From Megalopta genalis (lineage: Eukaryota > Arthropoda > Insecta > Hymenoptera > Halictidae), in assembly GCF_051020955.1 (NCBI RefSeq), contig NC_135013.1, positions 28,775,802 to 28,839,801 of the forward strand: 64,000 nucleotides of DNA, given 5' to 3'. The translations under genes and the position numbers were made by a program. The notes under the pieces are model-generated. The model saw nothing but the letters and a program-made list of their open reading frames with translations. It was not told where the DNA came from and searched no databases. This document shows positions 12,153-26,900 of this stretch, one piece after another; position 1 is the first letter of the stretch, and the number at the start of each line of letters is the position of its first letter.

Positions 12153-14931
12153 ATGGATCTGGGTGACAGAGTTTATGCTGCGGAACGGATTACGAAGAAG
12201 AGGGAAAAGCGAGTAAGTAAAAGTAATGCGAACCGTCACCGTCAGGTAGCGCCACAACACGGATTCTGTTTGTCTATGCGCCGTTGCCGCTTCGTCCCCT
12301 CTACGGCGATCTCTTTCTCTTTCCCATCTATCGCCCCAACATTTCTGCCCCTCCCGTAGCGATTTCTACCGTATACGATGCTTCCCGATATCTCTCGTCG
12401 AACACGAACAGATATGCTTTTCCTAGTGCAATGCAGTTTCCTTAAAGTTTAAGAATTCTTACTATTCGAGGCTTCGATCTTCGAAATGTCACTAAGAAGA
12501 TCAGTCAATCTGACTCGCGTAATGGTGTCACGAATGGTGAACGCAAAATTTTCGAAACTAGAACCGAAGATGTTTGAAACGATTGGAGTAGATTTTTTTT
12601 AAAGAATCGGTGTAGATATCGTGGGCCGGCAATTTTCGCTGTAACGACGCCGACACGTTGCAAGTCAACGTAGAACACGTGAGATACATCTCAGCTGCGG
12701 CCGGCTCATGCGTGATAAACCAATCTGTCCTATACCTGCACGGTTATGTCATTGTTTTTCAACTGTCACACTGACTGCGCACCGCGACCGGTCGGCACGA
12801 TTTCGTTCGCTGGCCGACGGCCAATAGGTGAGCTGTATCTGCGGCTCTCGTCGAAGTCAACGCCGCCCGTTTTATCGACCGTATGCGATGAGATGGATTC
12901 GAAGATCCGCTGTTTGACGCAGACGCGCGAAACGGATCTTTGCGATCGGCTCGATTTTGACACGTCGTCGCTTAAACGACGACTGGCGCCAACCACCCTT
13001 TTTTATTCCACCGGTTTTATAGGTTATGTACCCGTAGAAATTAGAGTCGTCCGCCTTCTCTCATCCCGATGCGTTTGTATCTATATCACGTATGCACCGG
13101 TTCGAAGCACTGAAATTCATGCTGCGCAATTCAATCGAATTTTTAGGGTTTTCTGGATCCTAAACACTGTCGATAACTGTTAAAACACGATGTTGCGGGA
13201 TAAAAGTTACTAGAAAGAAAACACAAGAGTTCACGTTTAAATGCAACGGCAAAGCAGACGGTCATTTGAATTTGAAAATCGATTCTGTTTCCGATCTAAA
13301 GTACGAATAGTAAGCGAACTCGAATGTTATTAATTACTCAAACGGTAGCGCAATTTTTAGCTTAATATTAATACTTCGATGCATTCAATTTTTAAAAAAA
13401 ATCGTTTGATGTTCGCAGGGCAAGGTGGAGTATTTCGTAAAATGGAAAGGATGGAGTAAAAAGTAAGTCGAGAATAAAAGCGGTTCGCTTACGAATAGCT
13501 TTAAATTCAGAGGGAACAAGAATACAACTTTCTTTCTCCTTTCAGATACAACACGTGGGAACCAGAAGAAAACATTTTAGACGTCAGGTTAATTGAATTA
13601 TACGAAGAAAGTCAAAAAGGTGGGGATGTAGCAACAAGAAGACCTAGGCGGAGGGACACCAGATACAATGTATGAGGACTTTCCGTATACTCAAAACAAA
13701 CTTTTCTATACCTAAATAAACATTGTTATCCGAATGAAAGTAGTCATAACAAATTTTCAAATGTTTATTTTCGTTCACATAGGATCAAGTTCTCGCCAAT
13801 TTGGTTGTTGAGGAAGAGCCCGGTGGGGATGAAAGGGTTGGTGAAGACAGTCAAGACGAATCCACTACCGGTAGCACATCGGCTCCTCGCTTGAATCCTG
13901 TTGCACCCGACGAAGATACACTTCCGAGTTCCCTTGATGGACACGAATCGCCGATCGCTCCGGAATTATCGGCATCTGCGTTCAGCGTCGACTCGGATAG
14001 TTCCAATAGCAGTGTAGACAGTCCATTGTTACCAAGAAAGGAGCCAACGGGTACGAAGAGGAAGGCCGAGGTTCTCAGCAAGGAGTCTGGGAAAATCGGT
14101 GTTACTATCACCACAAGCAGTCCTAGTAGCGGCAGCGGAAGCCCACCTCCAAATAAGATTCCTCGTTTATTACCTCTAAATTCTACGTCCCCTACTTATC
14201 ACGTGAGTGATAATTTTTTGAATTTATTTCTAAGTAGCTTTACGCACGATAGTAAAAGTTCGAATTTCGTACTCTAATGAAAATTACTAGCGTATTAGGA
14301 TTTTAAAGTCGCGCTTTATTCATTTTAGAGTCATAAAATTAATGGTAGGCGGCCGTCATCGTCCAGCGTCAAGTCGACGCCGGAGGAACCGTTACCTGCG
14401 GTGCCGACAACACCAGCTCCAGCAGTGCAGGATAAAAAGCGTCCTGAAGCTGATGTACCTCACGGTCCTCCACCCTCGCTGCCGCGTGCACCACCAGCAC
14501 CTTTGTCGCCTCAAATAGACACGCCTTTAGAGCAGCCTACCAAAAAGAGGCATTTATCAGAACAAAAACAGGAGAAGTCGAACGGAGCTGTGACGGTCGA
14601 CACCAACGGTCACAAATCGCCCAGTCCCACAGACTCTTACACGAACAACAACAGGTTAACGCCCGTCGTGAATGGACACCATAGTCATAGTAACAATCAT
14701 AGTAGTAATATTAACAACACATCGAGTATGAAGCAAACTGAAATCGCGAAGACAGACATGTATGTCCCTCTGTCCAGTCCTGGTACGGATTACTGGCACG
14801 CGAGGAATCCAGTTGCCGATCAGGTGTTCATTACGGACGTCACGGTGAATCTAAAAACCGTTACAATTAGGGAATGTAAGACTGAAAAAGGATTCTTCCG
14901 GGAGAGGGATCCTAAGAGCGATATCTATTAA
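12153..14931 (+). CDS. Pc: Polycomb, PRC1 chromodomain subunit
   Basis: Polycomb reads H3K27me3 for the PRC1 complex in the nucleus. Five exons give 416 residues: 12153-12212, 13419-13462, 13546-13669, 13783-14202 and 14329-14931. All junctions are GT-AG and in phase. The chromodomain spans about residues 6-58, with the aromatic cage Y8, W29, W32 in the order VYAAERI, VKWKGW, YNTWEPE. A low-complexity Ser/Pro/Asn-rich middle follows. The C-terminal Polycomb box (residues about 371-416, starting YWHARNPVADQVFITDVTV) binds RING1/Sce. The start has a good context and precedes the chromodomain by the usual few residues. The 1.2-kb first intron interrupts the chromodomain after KKREKR. A paralogue of the CBX2/4/6/7/8 type is the same family; insects usually have this one gene. 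Confidence 0.96.
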
Positions 14932-17640
14932 CGTTCTTTGACTAGGGACGTTATAATAATAATATGAGCTAAGATTTGAACTACTTGTACATATAAATTA
15001 TTTTCACACGTCGAGTGTTAAGCCGAGGCGATTAAAACTTTTCTAAAATACGGACGAACTTCGTAGTTATGCGAAGAATTGAAGATATATAATATTCACT
15101 GAAAAGTTTCACTGCTCAGTTGGCGGTATTGTGTCGTTCCGAATGAAATTTCAGACAGTTTCGATTCGTGGACGTCGATATCCGTGAGTATTCTTGAAGA
15201 CAGTGTAAATCAACGATATGAAACGATGGAGACTAATAGCTGCGAGACAATTTCTCATGGAAATGATACATCATGGTTCGCGTCGTGTGATATACACTTG
15301 TATGTTAAAAACAAACGCTTGATAGACCTTGACTCTGTACTAAAAAAGATCTGAAAAGAACATTTAGAAAGGGCAAATACGTTTTCTTATTAATTGCATT
15401 TCCGCTTCTATTAGAATTCTGCAGAGGAAACAATGTATAAATTAGTAAATTAATTTCAAATTTTACCATGGTAAATAGTACAGATCTGGAAAGAAATATT
15501 TTTCTAATTCGTTTTTAGAATAATCGAAACTGCTTCGTAGAAGCGAATTTGAAAGGAACAAGAAAAGAGAGAAAGAGAACACGAGAGAGAAAGTGAGAAT
15601 GAACTTTTTCAAAGTATAAAAAATGAAATTAACGTTACTATCTTGGCGACGTATTTTTCAGCAGTATGATATTATATTGTATTTACTGATAAATATTTCA
15701 ATTTCCTTATCTTTTTCTTTTTTCTTAGTGAGTAATCTCGCGTCACAAAGAGGGTGTATCATTCGTTCGTAGATTTTAGATTCGTTTAGAGGCATACACG
15801 TTCATTGATTTCATCTGGTTGTTGTATAGCATCACAAGTTTCATGTGGGTGCATGCTCGTTGACTCGCATAGCACGCGATGACATTGTAAATCATTGTGA
15901 ACATGTTTTTGTATCAGTTTCCGGTTTTGTTATGAATTGATTTTGTGTTATTTAATGTTAGCTGTTGCATTTTTTTATACCGTCGGCTGTTCTTATTTGC
16001 ATGTAAGGGTCTGACCGTGCATAAAGTATTTCACGACGAGACACTGAATGAGTGTGACAATGAAAAAGAGAGAGCGAGAGACAGAATATTAGTAAGAACG
16101 CTGCGCGCGATCCGATTCCAACGGTATCAAAGAATCTTTATGCATATCTAGAGAACCATTTTATTTAATAGATGGGTTGTCTGTCGAGTGTGTCACCAAA
16201 TAGATGTTCCTACCTCGAACGGTCATCTTTGAACAGAAAACCGAGTACAACAACCGAATTCTAATCTCTTATGGAATACCTAAACAACAGACGCCGTAAA
16301 CTCGGAGAGCATCGTTTCTAATTTTTAAACGACTTCGCACCGTACCCAGTTCGCGTGCACATTCAGAACCAGTAAAAAAATCCGTGATATAGTTAATTAA
16401 TGTAAATGTAAAACTTATCGAACATATACGTTGCTTATTTATTGTAACTAATATAAACAAAAAAATTCATGTTAGAATTTTAATTTCTCTTAGTATTAGT
16501 ATCGTTAGACTGTGTATGCAAATGCGTCCCGTTAAGAAAACGTTTCTCCTATGATTTTCGAGTATTTGAATCGCGCTGACTGTGAACAAGAAAAACAAAA
16601 ATAAACGAAAAACGAAGTATTCCACGAAACCACATTTAAATATTTTGTATAGTGTATACAATCGATCGTCAGCAATGCGGTAAGAGAAATAGCGGTTTAT
16701 CATTTTCGATGATGGGGCTCTTTGTGTACGTTTAGATTGCAGTTCCGTGCTAACGTGAACCACGCGGAACCGAGTGCACGTTTAAATTGTTGTAATGTAA
16801 TGCTGTATATTTGAGAGGCGAGAGGTATACTTGTAAAAATTGTACATAGTCAAGAAACTTAAACACTCTATGATAACGGAGCGAGAGGACCGCGTAGCTT
16901 TAGACCATTCAGTTATTGTAAATAGAGACCGAAATAAACCCCCCCACCCCCCCTTTAAGTTGTACGTGTAAACTTTATAAACCGCAACTGCAGGTCTAGA
17001 GGAGATCCTTTTTAGCTTTAGAACTTTTGAGATAGACTGTGCGCGTACCTTCGATATTGTTTCTGTACTTATAGAATATTCAGACTACTTATAACGATAC
17101 ACACGTGGGAGGAAAAAAAATAATGAAGATTACTCAGCGATTACGCAGGCATATACGATACGTGAACCCCGGTAGTACCAAATTCAACGGTAATTTTAGT
17201 TCTGTCTGGTACAGATTCCTTATATTTCAATAAAATCTTTACTTGAACTTCGCTTGCGTACAGTACTTTTTTCCCCAATCCATTTGCTTGTCCTTGCATC
17301 CTTATACCTCCAAGTTTACGTCTGCTTTTTATACTTTTTTTTATTATAGTATTCAAATAATTATTTGGATAACTTACGATCAATTTGGCGGGAAATGTCA
17401 ATTTGCTTCCAAATCTATCAAAGAATAGTTTTTGAATTCTTGTTTATGAGAAGAGGTCGCTAGAATCAGTCGAGTTCGAGGTCGGTAAAGTAGTCGACTT
17501 GGATCATGAAAACTATAAGGTGTTCAACCTATTCGTACAACGCGTCTGTGGATATGAGTGACAGAAATCATTTTATTATTAATTTATTTATTTTATTATT
17601 ATTAATTTTTAAGTTTGTATTGCAATCAATAAATACAGAA
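14932..17640 (+). other. Long 3' UTR of Pc and intergenic spacer
   Basis: About 2.7 kb follows the Pc stop without a recognisable gene on the plus strand. AATAAA signals occur at 16933-16938, just before a C-rich run, and at 17628-17633. The 3' UTR probably ends near one of them. On the minus strand, 17141-17401 is open for 86 codons (see findings). Confidence 0.5.
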
Positions 17641-17955
17641 AAAAGACTCGATTCAGTATGTATAAGAAGGAAACTGTAATATTCTTTTGGTGTGAAGTTG
17701 CATTACTTCAGGTATTTTTCTCATGTACGTTTGCACCATGTCGTATGAAGTTCGTCGATATTTATGGATACAAAACAAGCAACCAAACCATGTGGTCGAT
17801 GTTTAGTTGGGTTATTTGTTACACACCACGTGCAATTGTCAAAATATAAATTTTTATGCATGGATGTTGTACGTGAATGTAATATTGATGTATGGGGTAT
17901 ATAATACCGAGTGCAATCATTAAACGTGCTAGTCCATCAGGAATCAGGTGTCAAA

Positions 17956-20900
17956 ATGCATATGAAGTTGAATGCATCAGGCGCATCAGCACCGATCGAA
18001 GTGATAGACGTAGACGATTTAGTTCTAACAAGAAAAGGTGGAGGTAGCATAATCGATCATCGACCGATTTTTTCTCACGATGGAGAGTAAGTTTTCATTT
18101 AAGTCATATTACAATATTAACCTTTTGTGAGTGTCCATTGATTAGTTATAGGAAAACAAGTGTAGTGAATATAAAACTGATTTTTATTTAAGTGGGAATA
18201 TGTATATAAATAATATAAATCATTAATAACATAATTCAAATAGCATTGGATCTTACTGTTGCAGAATATTGTATATAATATGGAAACATTACGTAAGGGC
18301 ATATAGCACACAAACCGGAGACTTCGTAAAGGAATTGGAGCCAGCAAGTCATCGGATTACTGGATTAATTGTACATCCTGGAAATTTTAATAACATTATT
18401 GCCTGTACAGAGAATGGAGAACTGAATTTCTGGAGTTGTCAAAGTGGCATTATCACTAAAAAATTAGTATGAACAATAAATGTATTTTTCAATAATCTGA
18501 AGCATCATCTTTGTCATACAAAATTTCTACAATTTCATTAATGAATTTCTATTTTTGTATAGAAACTGAACTTCCAAGAAGAACCAAAAGTTAAAACTTT
18601 CCACATTGTAAATTACAAAACCCATACAGGACATGAGTTCAGTCAAGTGCTTATAACTTATATTTCAAAATGTAATAAATTGATCTATGTAGTTTTGTTT
18701 GATCTGGATAATGGAGTTTGTACAAAATCTACCTGTCTATCGTAAGTAAAGTTATATCAGTGATACATTTTTTTGTTTATATTATCACATGCTTTCATCA
18801 ATTATTACAGAATTAATTCTCAAGAATATTATGTTGACATAATTGGGAATCACGGAGAAAATCTAATAGCAATTCTTCATGATTTAGATTTGCATATTCT
18901 AGATCCATCCAGAAATCTTGTAGATAAATTGTACGTATATAATTCAATAAAAAATATGTGTCTACTTAAGAAACAGATTTGAACAAGAAATTCTTACAAA
19001 TTATTATGTTTCACAATCACAGACATAAAACGGGCAAAACTGGTAGAATACCAACATGTATTGCTGGACATCCAGAAGAAGAATGTGTTGCCACAGGAGA
19101 TTCAACTGGTCGTGTAGTGGTATGGAAGGGTTTGTTCCAAACAAGGCCTTACACAGCAGTGTATCATTGGCACACATTACCAGTAACAGAAATAGCGTTT
19201 AGTAAATCAGGTAAATATCAAAGTTGTAATAGTTCTTGAATCAATTAAACATTTTTATAACTTTATACAAATCGTAGGTGGCCATATGTACACTGGGGGA
19301 GGAGAATGTGTACTAGTAAAATGGGTTTTAGCGAATCCGCTAAATAAATCTTTTCTCCCACGATTACCAGCTCCTATAAAACATCTTACCATCGCTCCAG
19401 ATAACTTATATGTTGCCGTTTCTACTTTGGATAATGGTATCTAAATTAATTCATATTGGATCTATCACAGTTTCTTTTGGGTGGCTCATATTAATACCCA
19501 TTCGAATTTACAGGTATTGTAGTTGTAAATCCACAGAGGAAATTGACATCTGTAATACAAAACTTTACGTGGGGTGTAGCCTTGTCTTCGCAAGATTTGT
19601 TTCCTGCTGGTCTTATTGTTGATCCACGTACTGGTTCCCTTGTTTTAAACAGTCGCACTGGGCATGTTCAGTTTTATAACACCCATACAAAAAGTTTATT
19701 ATACAATGTGAGTGACACTGTGCTTCATTTGTTCAATATAAAACGAATATATATATATATAATATATTAAATCATTGATGTCTTTTTTTAGATAAATATT
19801 ACAGCGCAAAATTTTTTAACTCAAGAGCGTAGCATAATCATTGTAAACACAGAAGTTACGAAAATAGCTCTAAATGATGACGGTACTTGGATGGCAACTG
19901 TCGAAGAACGGAATGATAACTTATCTTGTATAGAAGTCAGACTCAAATTTTGGATGTTTGATGTCAAAGAGCAGTTGTAAGTATAGAGTGCTAGTTTTTG
20001 ACATTCAACCGTTATAGTACGTATGTCTTTAATAGGTTTTCATTAAACACGTCCATTGAACTTCCACACGAAGGTGGGGTCAATGCGTTACGTTTCCAAC
20101 CAACCACGTTCGACGAAGATGAAATACTAGCAATCACAACTGGCAGAGATAAGAAATTCAAATTGTGGCATCTTGTTGAGTCTACGTCTATGTACAGTAT
20201 GTAAAGCTTATATATTTTCCTAATACGCTGACATGAACGGTAATATTAAACTACAAGGTCATATGTGTTCCAGAGAAGACAAGACATTGGCAATGTCATA
20301 GTATAGGAGATTATAGAAATCTACCCGTAACGGATGCCGGATTCTCAATAGATGGTTCATTAGTTGGTATTGGTTTTGATTCTAGCGTGACAATGTGGAC
20401 ACCCGATACCTGTACATTTAAATGTAGTCTTACTCACAGTCGATACAATGAACCAATAACGTAAGTTTTGTAAAATAGATAAACAATGCCAATGATATGT
20501 ATATTCTCATTATGACATCAATTATGTTAGACGGATTGAATTCGGAAATCAAGAAGCCTGTCATCTTGTGGTAACTACTTCTACAACACACATTGCTGTT
20601 TGGAATACTTTGTCTCTTACGCTAATGTGGAGTGTACCTTTGAGGGTTACAACACTTGCAGCTGATTCTAAGTCTATTTACATGGCTGTTTTTACCGCTG
20701 ATAACTCATGTAAGTTTGTATATCCTTTTTATTGAAACTTTAAAATATTTTATTTTTTCTTGCATTTTCTCTTTTTTAAACAAATTACAAAATGGCATTT
20801 CAAAATGGACACTATTATATTGCATGTTACAGTATATGTATTCACACCACAAAAACCATTGCACGTGTACACAAGGAAGAACGTTGTTGAAAAAAGTAGT

Positions 20901-23900
20901 TTTATCCTGGGAGCCACTTTTATACCGCATCTTCGAGAAAAGCAAAATCCTGCTTACAGGAAATGGCAACAAAAGTCGCAACTATACTTTTTAGATTCCA
21001 ATCAGGTACGTGATAACGTACAGGAATTCATGGAGTAACGAAAAAAGAAATTTATATATTCTACATGTACACAGGAGTTGTTAACACTTGAACCAGAATC
21101 CGAGGTGACTATATCGTTAGAGATACTGTCGTCAAATGCTTCCGTGCCCGCTACAGCCTTCGCCAACATGGTAGCAGCCAAGACAACTGTGGATAAGGAG
21201 AAAACAACGTCGTATCTTCACGACCAATTGGGTACATTGAAAGGGGGAATGGTGGAAGAGGTAAGTGAAAAAGAAATCTTGAAAATCATTATACATAGTA
21301 TACGTATACGGAACGGCGTAATATACTATACTAGGACCGATCAGGTAAGTGACTCACAGATACACGTGCAATAAAAAAACATAATTTTATTCTAGAACAT
21401 ATTCTCATTTTCTAATGAGATCGAAGCGCATTTGTATGTACAGTTTCTCATGCGGTATTGTACAAATAATTATAAAACGCAGAAGTACAAATAATATTAA
21501 TAACTTAACAGAGAAGCTAGTCCCACTGAGACAGTGTGTTTGGTCATGGAGTAGCTTAGATCGCCAGTCTCGCAAGAAATTGATTAAGCTCTGTCGTTTT
21601 CATAATGCTTTTAATCTATTCAAGAAGGGGATCGAACGCGAGCATAGAAGTCTTACAACGACAGTCTTGATATTAAGTGTTGGAGCCATGAGGAGTAAAA
21701 TTCTATGCGCGAGCGATGTTGCTTCTTGCTCTTCGGCTAGGTCATAGTTTCCATAATTTACAGTGATTCTAATCGGTTCGGTCGAATCTCGACGGTTTCA
21801 AATGAACTTAAACATGTGCAATAGAACGTTCAGTACGGCTGGTCGATGGAGCTTGTTGCGGGACTTGTTGCTGGTCGTTGGCCTGTGGTATCGCCGGTTT
21901 TGTATTTGTCAGTGTTTCCTCCCTAGACGGTAGTTCCGACAGCGACGCACCAGGTCAAACTTTCTGTAGCGCAGACAATGCCATTGCGGGATCTGTCGCA
22001 TGCTCTCGATCGCCTGCAAGTTATACATCTTAACAAAAACAATTGGCGGGATTTAGTAAAACTCCATGAACAGCGGCATTGTCGCCGGGGTATAAATAAC
22101 CGTGGCAATCGCACCCGAAGTTAATTATAATTTATCCGAAAATTACTCGCGCGCTTGGTCAACATCGTTTACAGTATTTAACACCACCTACAGTCCAGTC
22201 CGATTAGATATACCAATACAAGAGGAGACGTTGACTCAATATGGATCGCTCACGATCAACGTCCATCCTCTACTTGCAACGCTATCATACGCATTCTGCG
22301 TGCAACGATTTATTCATTTTACTTTGGTTGTTCCAGAGACACATTCAGAAAAAAAAACGAATCATCGAGATCTTATAATAACAATTATTTATAAAATAAC
22401 ACTTCTGGTATCACTGGGTTGGACTGCCACCGGTATAAACATTCCTTATAGACACGCACGAATTAGCACCGATTATTGATAGTCTAACTCGACAAGGGTT
22501 CGATTTCTGTAAACAAACATTTGTCATTACAATTGGAATATCGATGACAGGATTATGTCATCCACGCGAACTTTTATTATCGGTGAACACGTGTGGTACG
22601 TTTTCCCCCTAATCTGTCCGCTCTATTTTGTCAATGCAATGCTATTGCGCCATTCGACGATAACATTCGGCGATTGCCAGAACCGTAGCCGATTTGTAAC
22701 AAATTATCATTTTCACGCGACTTCCGAACTGCGTCGTACGCATTATGCTCCCCCTTTTTAAAAGAACGGTCTCGCCTCCCGGGGATTCCTAGATAGCCGC
22801 TTTTGCGAAGCTTAATTCGCGATCGTGTCTTTCTAGACACGTCCGTCCGTCTCGCGCCACCGTTGCACGTTTTCTACTCACTTATTTGCGGCGAGGAACG
22901 GAAGCCTGCAAGTCAAAGACCCTGAGCTACTTGCTGCCCAACGATTACTTTCGACACGTGGTTGAATGCGTTTTGCCAAGCTAGCGATTTCAAAAACTAT
23001 TTTTCTAGAGGACTCGAAAGCTTGAATTAATCGAACACTCGTTTTCAAGAGTTGCTTCAGCAAAATCGTCATTTTTCTGCGGATAGGTCCGGAATGACAC
23101 AAGACTGAACTGTAGGCGGTTCCAATCGCAACACCGATCGGTCGATCTCACTGAATGGAACCTGGTATTCACCAGGGTCGCTGTTACAATGTATTACTAT
23201 TTTTTAAAAATGTCTCATATTACAAGCTCCAATGAGAATAGATATAGAAGAATTCTTGAGATTAAAAGTTTTTTTCGGTTCGACTAGACTCGATGAATTT
23301 TAAAAATAAAAATTTGTCTATAACAGGAACGGATATTTCGTTAATTTACATTAAAAAAATGCTGTAACATTTTTGAAAGTATCGAATGTGATTTAATGAA
23401 TAATATTATAACGATATTAAATAGTTATTCTGATTACAAGCCAAAAATTATAATATTGTTAACTAAATCAAGCGTATAATAATTCAATAGTTTATTTACT
23501 TTGTAGGGTCATTTAAAATGAACGTTCTAAAAGAATTCGTTTCCATGAAACTTTTAATGTGCATATTCTAAAATATCTATTTCACGAGAACATTTACTGA
23601 AAAACTTCCAAACTCGTTTCGAATAAGATTCACAGCAACAGATAGTCGAACGAAACGTGCAAGCACGAACGAAATTTTGGTCACGACGGAGGGTATGTGT
23701 TTATTTCCAACTGTGGTACTCACTATTTCCGGATTGCTAGCAGGGTATCCGGATGTAGTGACCGCCAGGAACAAGATAGACACCAAAATGCACGACACAA
23801 AACTCCACGACGTGAACTTCATTCCCGAGAAATCTCTTCCAATCGAGTCACTTCGAGAGCAGGGAATCACCTTTCTCAACACCCACCTTGAATGAAAAAT

Positions 23901-26900
23901 ATTAGGGGATTACAGCCGGCTGGGTCTACCCAAGAGAGAAAGAGAAAGAGAGAGAGAGAGTGTGTTTGTATATGTGTAGAACTACTCCGGTAAGAGAGCT
24001 CGCAGAGGGTTATTAAATATCGTTTGCTCTCGATTGCTCGATTTACTTTTATTTCCGAACTGTGGATTAAACGTCGTCCGACGGTGTCACTGTTAAAACC
24101 GTCGTTCACTAGGACAGGTTCAAGATGAGAATGCCTCGTGGTCCAGGGAAGAGTTCCTTGCTTCAACGCCCGACGTAGGACTGACTTTGAGAAGTGGCCT
24201 CGCCATGATTTAATATAGGAGCTGCTTCTCCGCACTCCCACCCTCTCACGGCGTTTCAGTTGTCCCTCTGACCTAGGGCATTGTCTTTTCACGGAGAATC
24301 TTCGACACGCATCGTTCAAGGAATCGCGTCATTCCTCGTGGAAGTCCTCCCACCCCGTCGAATCTGAAAAAATACGAATCTTCTGGGCCTTTTCTCGTAA
24401 TCGAGTCGTGCCACAATCTCCCGGATTTTTTTCTCGTAATCGAGTCGTCCCTCTCTGTATTTTTCATTCGGATTAATTGAAAATAAACACGACAGAAGCG
24501 GCTCAAATCGCCCGATAAACGAAGATTTCGACACTTTTGGAACACACTGTGGACCACCACCGTGGCGGAAAATGTTCGATCGAACTAATTAAGATAGCCG
24601 ATCGTCTTATTAATGTCGAAGGAAATAAGACGAGATAACTCTCGAGTCTGCGTAAATAAATGATAATATTCTAAGATCTTCGAGGACGAGCTTATACGTT
24701 TTTAGGAGTCGAAGAGAGATGCGTCTATGGTTCTCCTTTTAGAAAAGTAAAATCATCGCGTCTCGCGAGAAGGGGACAAGAGTATTTATTGTTCCTCGCC
24801 ACGTCTCATTGCAATTTCGTCGCGAGCCTTTTGTTTCTTTATTTTGCGAACGATATACACTTTCTGTCGGCAGCAGCGTTATCGTTTTCCCTCCGCGAAG
24901 GGGAAGGATAGAGACTGCGAACGCGATCTTACGCTCGACACATCGTTGTCGCCGTAATGAAAAGCGCTGTCTTTGTGATTTCACGAGCCGGATTGGCCGT
25001 AGAAAGTTCAGCTCTCGTCGCGTACGATAAGGAGCCATTATGAAAGAGCTCTAAGTACGATAGAAATGGCGGTTAAAATCGCCGCTCGTAATCGTCTCGC
25101 GGACGCGCACGGCAGATTATGGTATTGTGGTCCGGAGAACAATGATGTTCGAAGGCGGGGCATTCGAAGTTTCGTGGCTCGATGCAAAATCAATATAGCA
25201 AGTTTCAGCCGGAGTTGTTATCACGGGAACGCGCAACAAGTGCACGTCTAAAGTTCGCGAGCATCGTGGCCGTTCAAATTAACGTGATAACATCAGCTCC
25301 TCTGAAAGTTAAATCTTGCCCCATTTGGAGACCGGCTTAGTCTGGAGGCTAAGCAAATTAAGGATCATCACGAGCGGCGGTCCTTAAGGCCGCATGATCG
25401 CTAATGACGGCATTAAGAAGAACGTGGACGCACCGTCTAATTAATTTTAAACGATTGTTCGTATTGCTTTAAACGATGTCGCTTATTGTCTTCAATCTCG
25501 CCATCGTCTGTATCTTTAATCTCCATAGAGGGTGTAATATGCGGTGCACGCTTCGAACGGAGGAATGTTTGTGTTGCTCGCACGAGTCACGCATCGTGAA
25601 CAGATTCGGTATATCCGGTCGCCGAAGTATCCGCCCCCCTGCTTTAACCCTTAAAACGACGTCCAAGTATTCATTTTCAATTTACGATTGAATTTTTGTC
25701 GGTAGTCTCATTTCTTCACGGTTTCGCGCTCGTTAGTAAGCAACAAGATCCAGCTGAATCTAGCAGAAAGCTGGTTTAATCGTCATTTGTACACTCATCA
25801 GGATCGTCTCGCTTTCGAGCGTGAAATTATGGAAGTGTAGGAAACGGGTGGATTCACGTCTGTACCGCAATGAGGGCCATTTAAAACGTCTCAATGACGA
25901 CATTAAAATGAACGTGACACGTCGCGAGACGCGTAATTAATATCCGCTATAACTCACCGCTTTCGTTCTTTGCCAGTTGCGTCAGTTCTGCGGAAACGTC
26001 TGAATTCAATTGTTTACCGTCTCCGTTTCTTTCTACGTTCTGCGGTATTCCGGACGCTTAGCCCCCGCGAACGCCTGCGATGACCTCAGACCTGCATTAC
26101 CCCTCAACGAATTATTGACACGGGAGTTACGAAATCTTCAGTAAAATCGTGCCCGGCGAAGTCGCGCAAATATGTTGATGTTCTTAAATCGAGTTCACCC
26201 TTCGAAAGTTTCATCAAAGATTCAAGCATCGACGAATTAACATCGACGATAAGAACAACAAATTTTGGAAATTTTTGAAAATTGTTCAAAATAGTTGAAT
26301 ACATGGCGACAGTGTCTACATTAAATTTATTGGTAGAACACGATTTCACCTTGGGGTGGTTTCCGATGCAACGTCGCGCGCGCTTCCCTTCCTTTAAATA
26401 TGGCGGGATGTGTGCCGAGCGTAGGACGGTCTCGATTTCAATTAAATTTTCGATACTTCGGCATGATTAACAAGCGATGCCGTAGTTCCGCCGGCTCACG
26501 AAGAATCGAAGTTTCGTCGGAACGTACCCTCATTCATTCTCGTTACGCCGTACAATGGCGGGACGTGGTTTTCGCTGCGGAATTGTTTGCAAACGTTCCG
26601 GTAAAACCAGGTCAGGACGAACCCTGTTGGGAAAGCTGCGGAACAAAGTCTTATCTCCCCCGGGAACTGCCCTGATTGTTACGTTACCTATTAATAAAAT
26701 GGCATTCATCCCATTCGACCGAGAGTTCGATAGCGTTCGGTTCGTTCGAAGCTGATTTCGCGATTTCGTCGAATCGATGTTAAATCGTTGAAGCGGCGAA
26801 CCCGAAAAATCGATGCCAAATCAATCGCGAAAACGCATATTTCATAGCTACATCAATTACGAAACAAGATGCTATTCGATCCTTCCGGTACTTTCGACGC

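Noticed and set aside
12746..13183. 145-codon open frame inside Pc intron 1
   Set aside because: No family motif. It lies in a CpG-rich intronic stretch where long chance frames are common, and it overlaps an antisense frame of similar quality.
21301..21360. 10-base micro-exon between ACTAG and GTAAGT in WDR75
   Set aside because: It would shift the frame into an early stop and is not needed once the distant exons are joined.
21396..21494. Alternative short final exon for WDR75 after exon 13
   Set aside because: It is splice-compatible, but the encoded tail does not resemble WDR75, whereas the exons at 27467 and 27701 do.
22102..22479. 125-codon frame in WDR75 intron 13 as a nested gene
   Set aside because: It has no ATG-supported start in good context, no splice partners and no motif.
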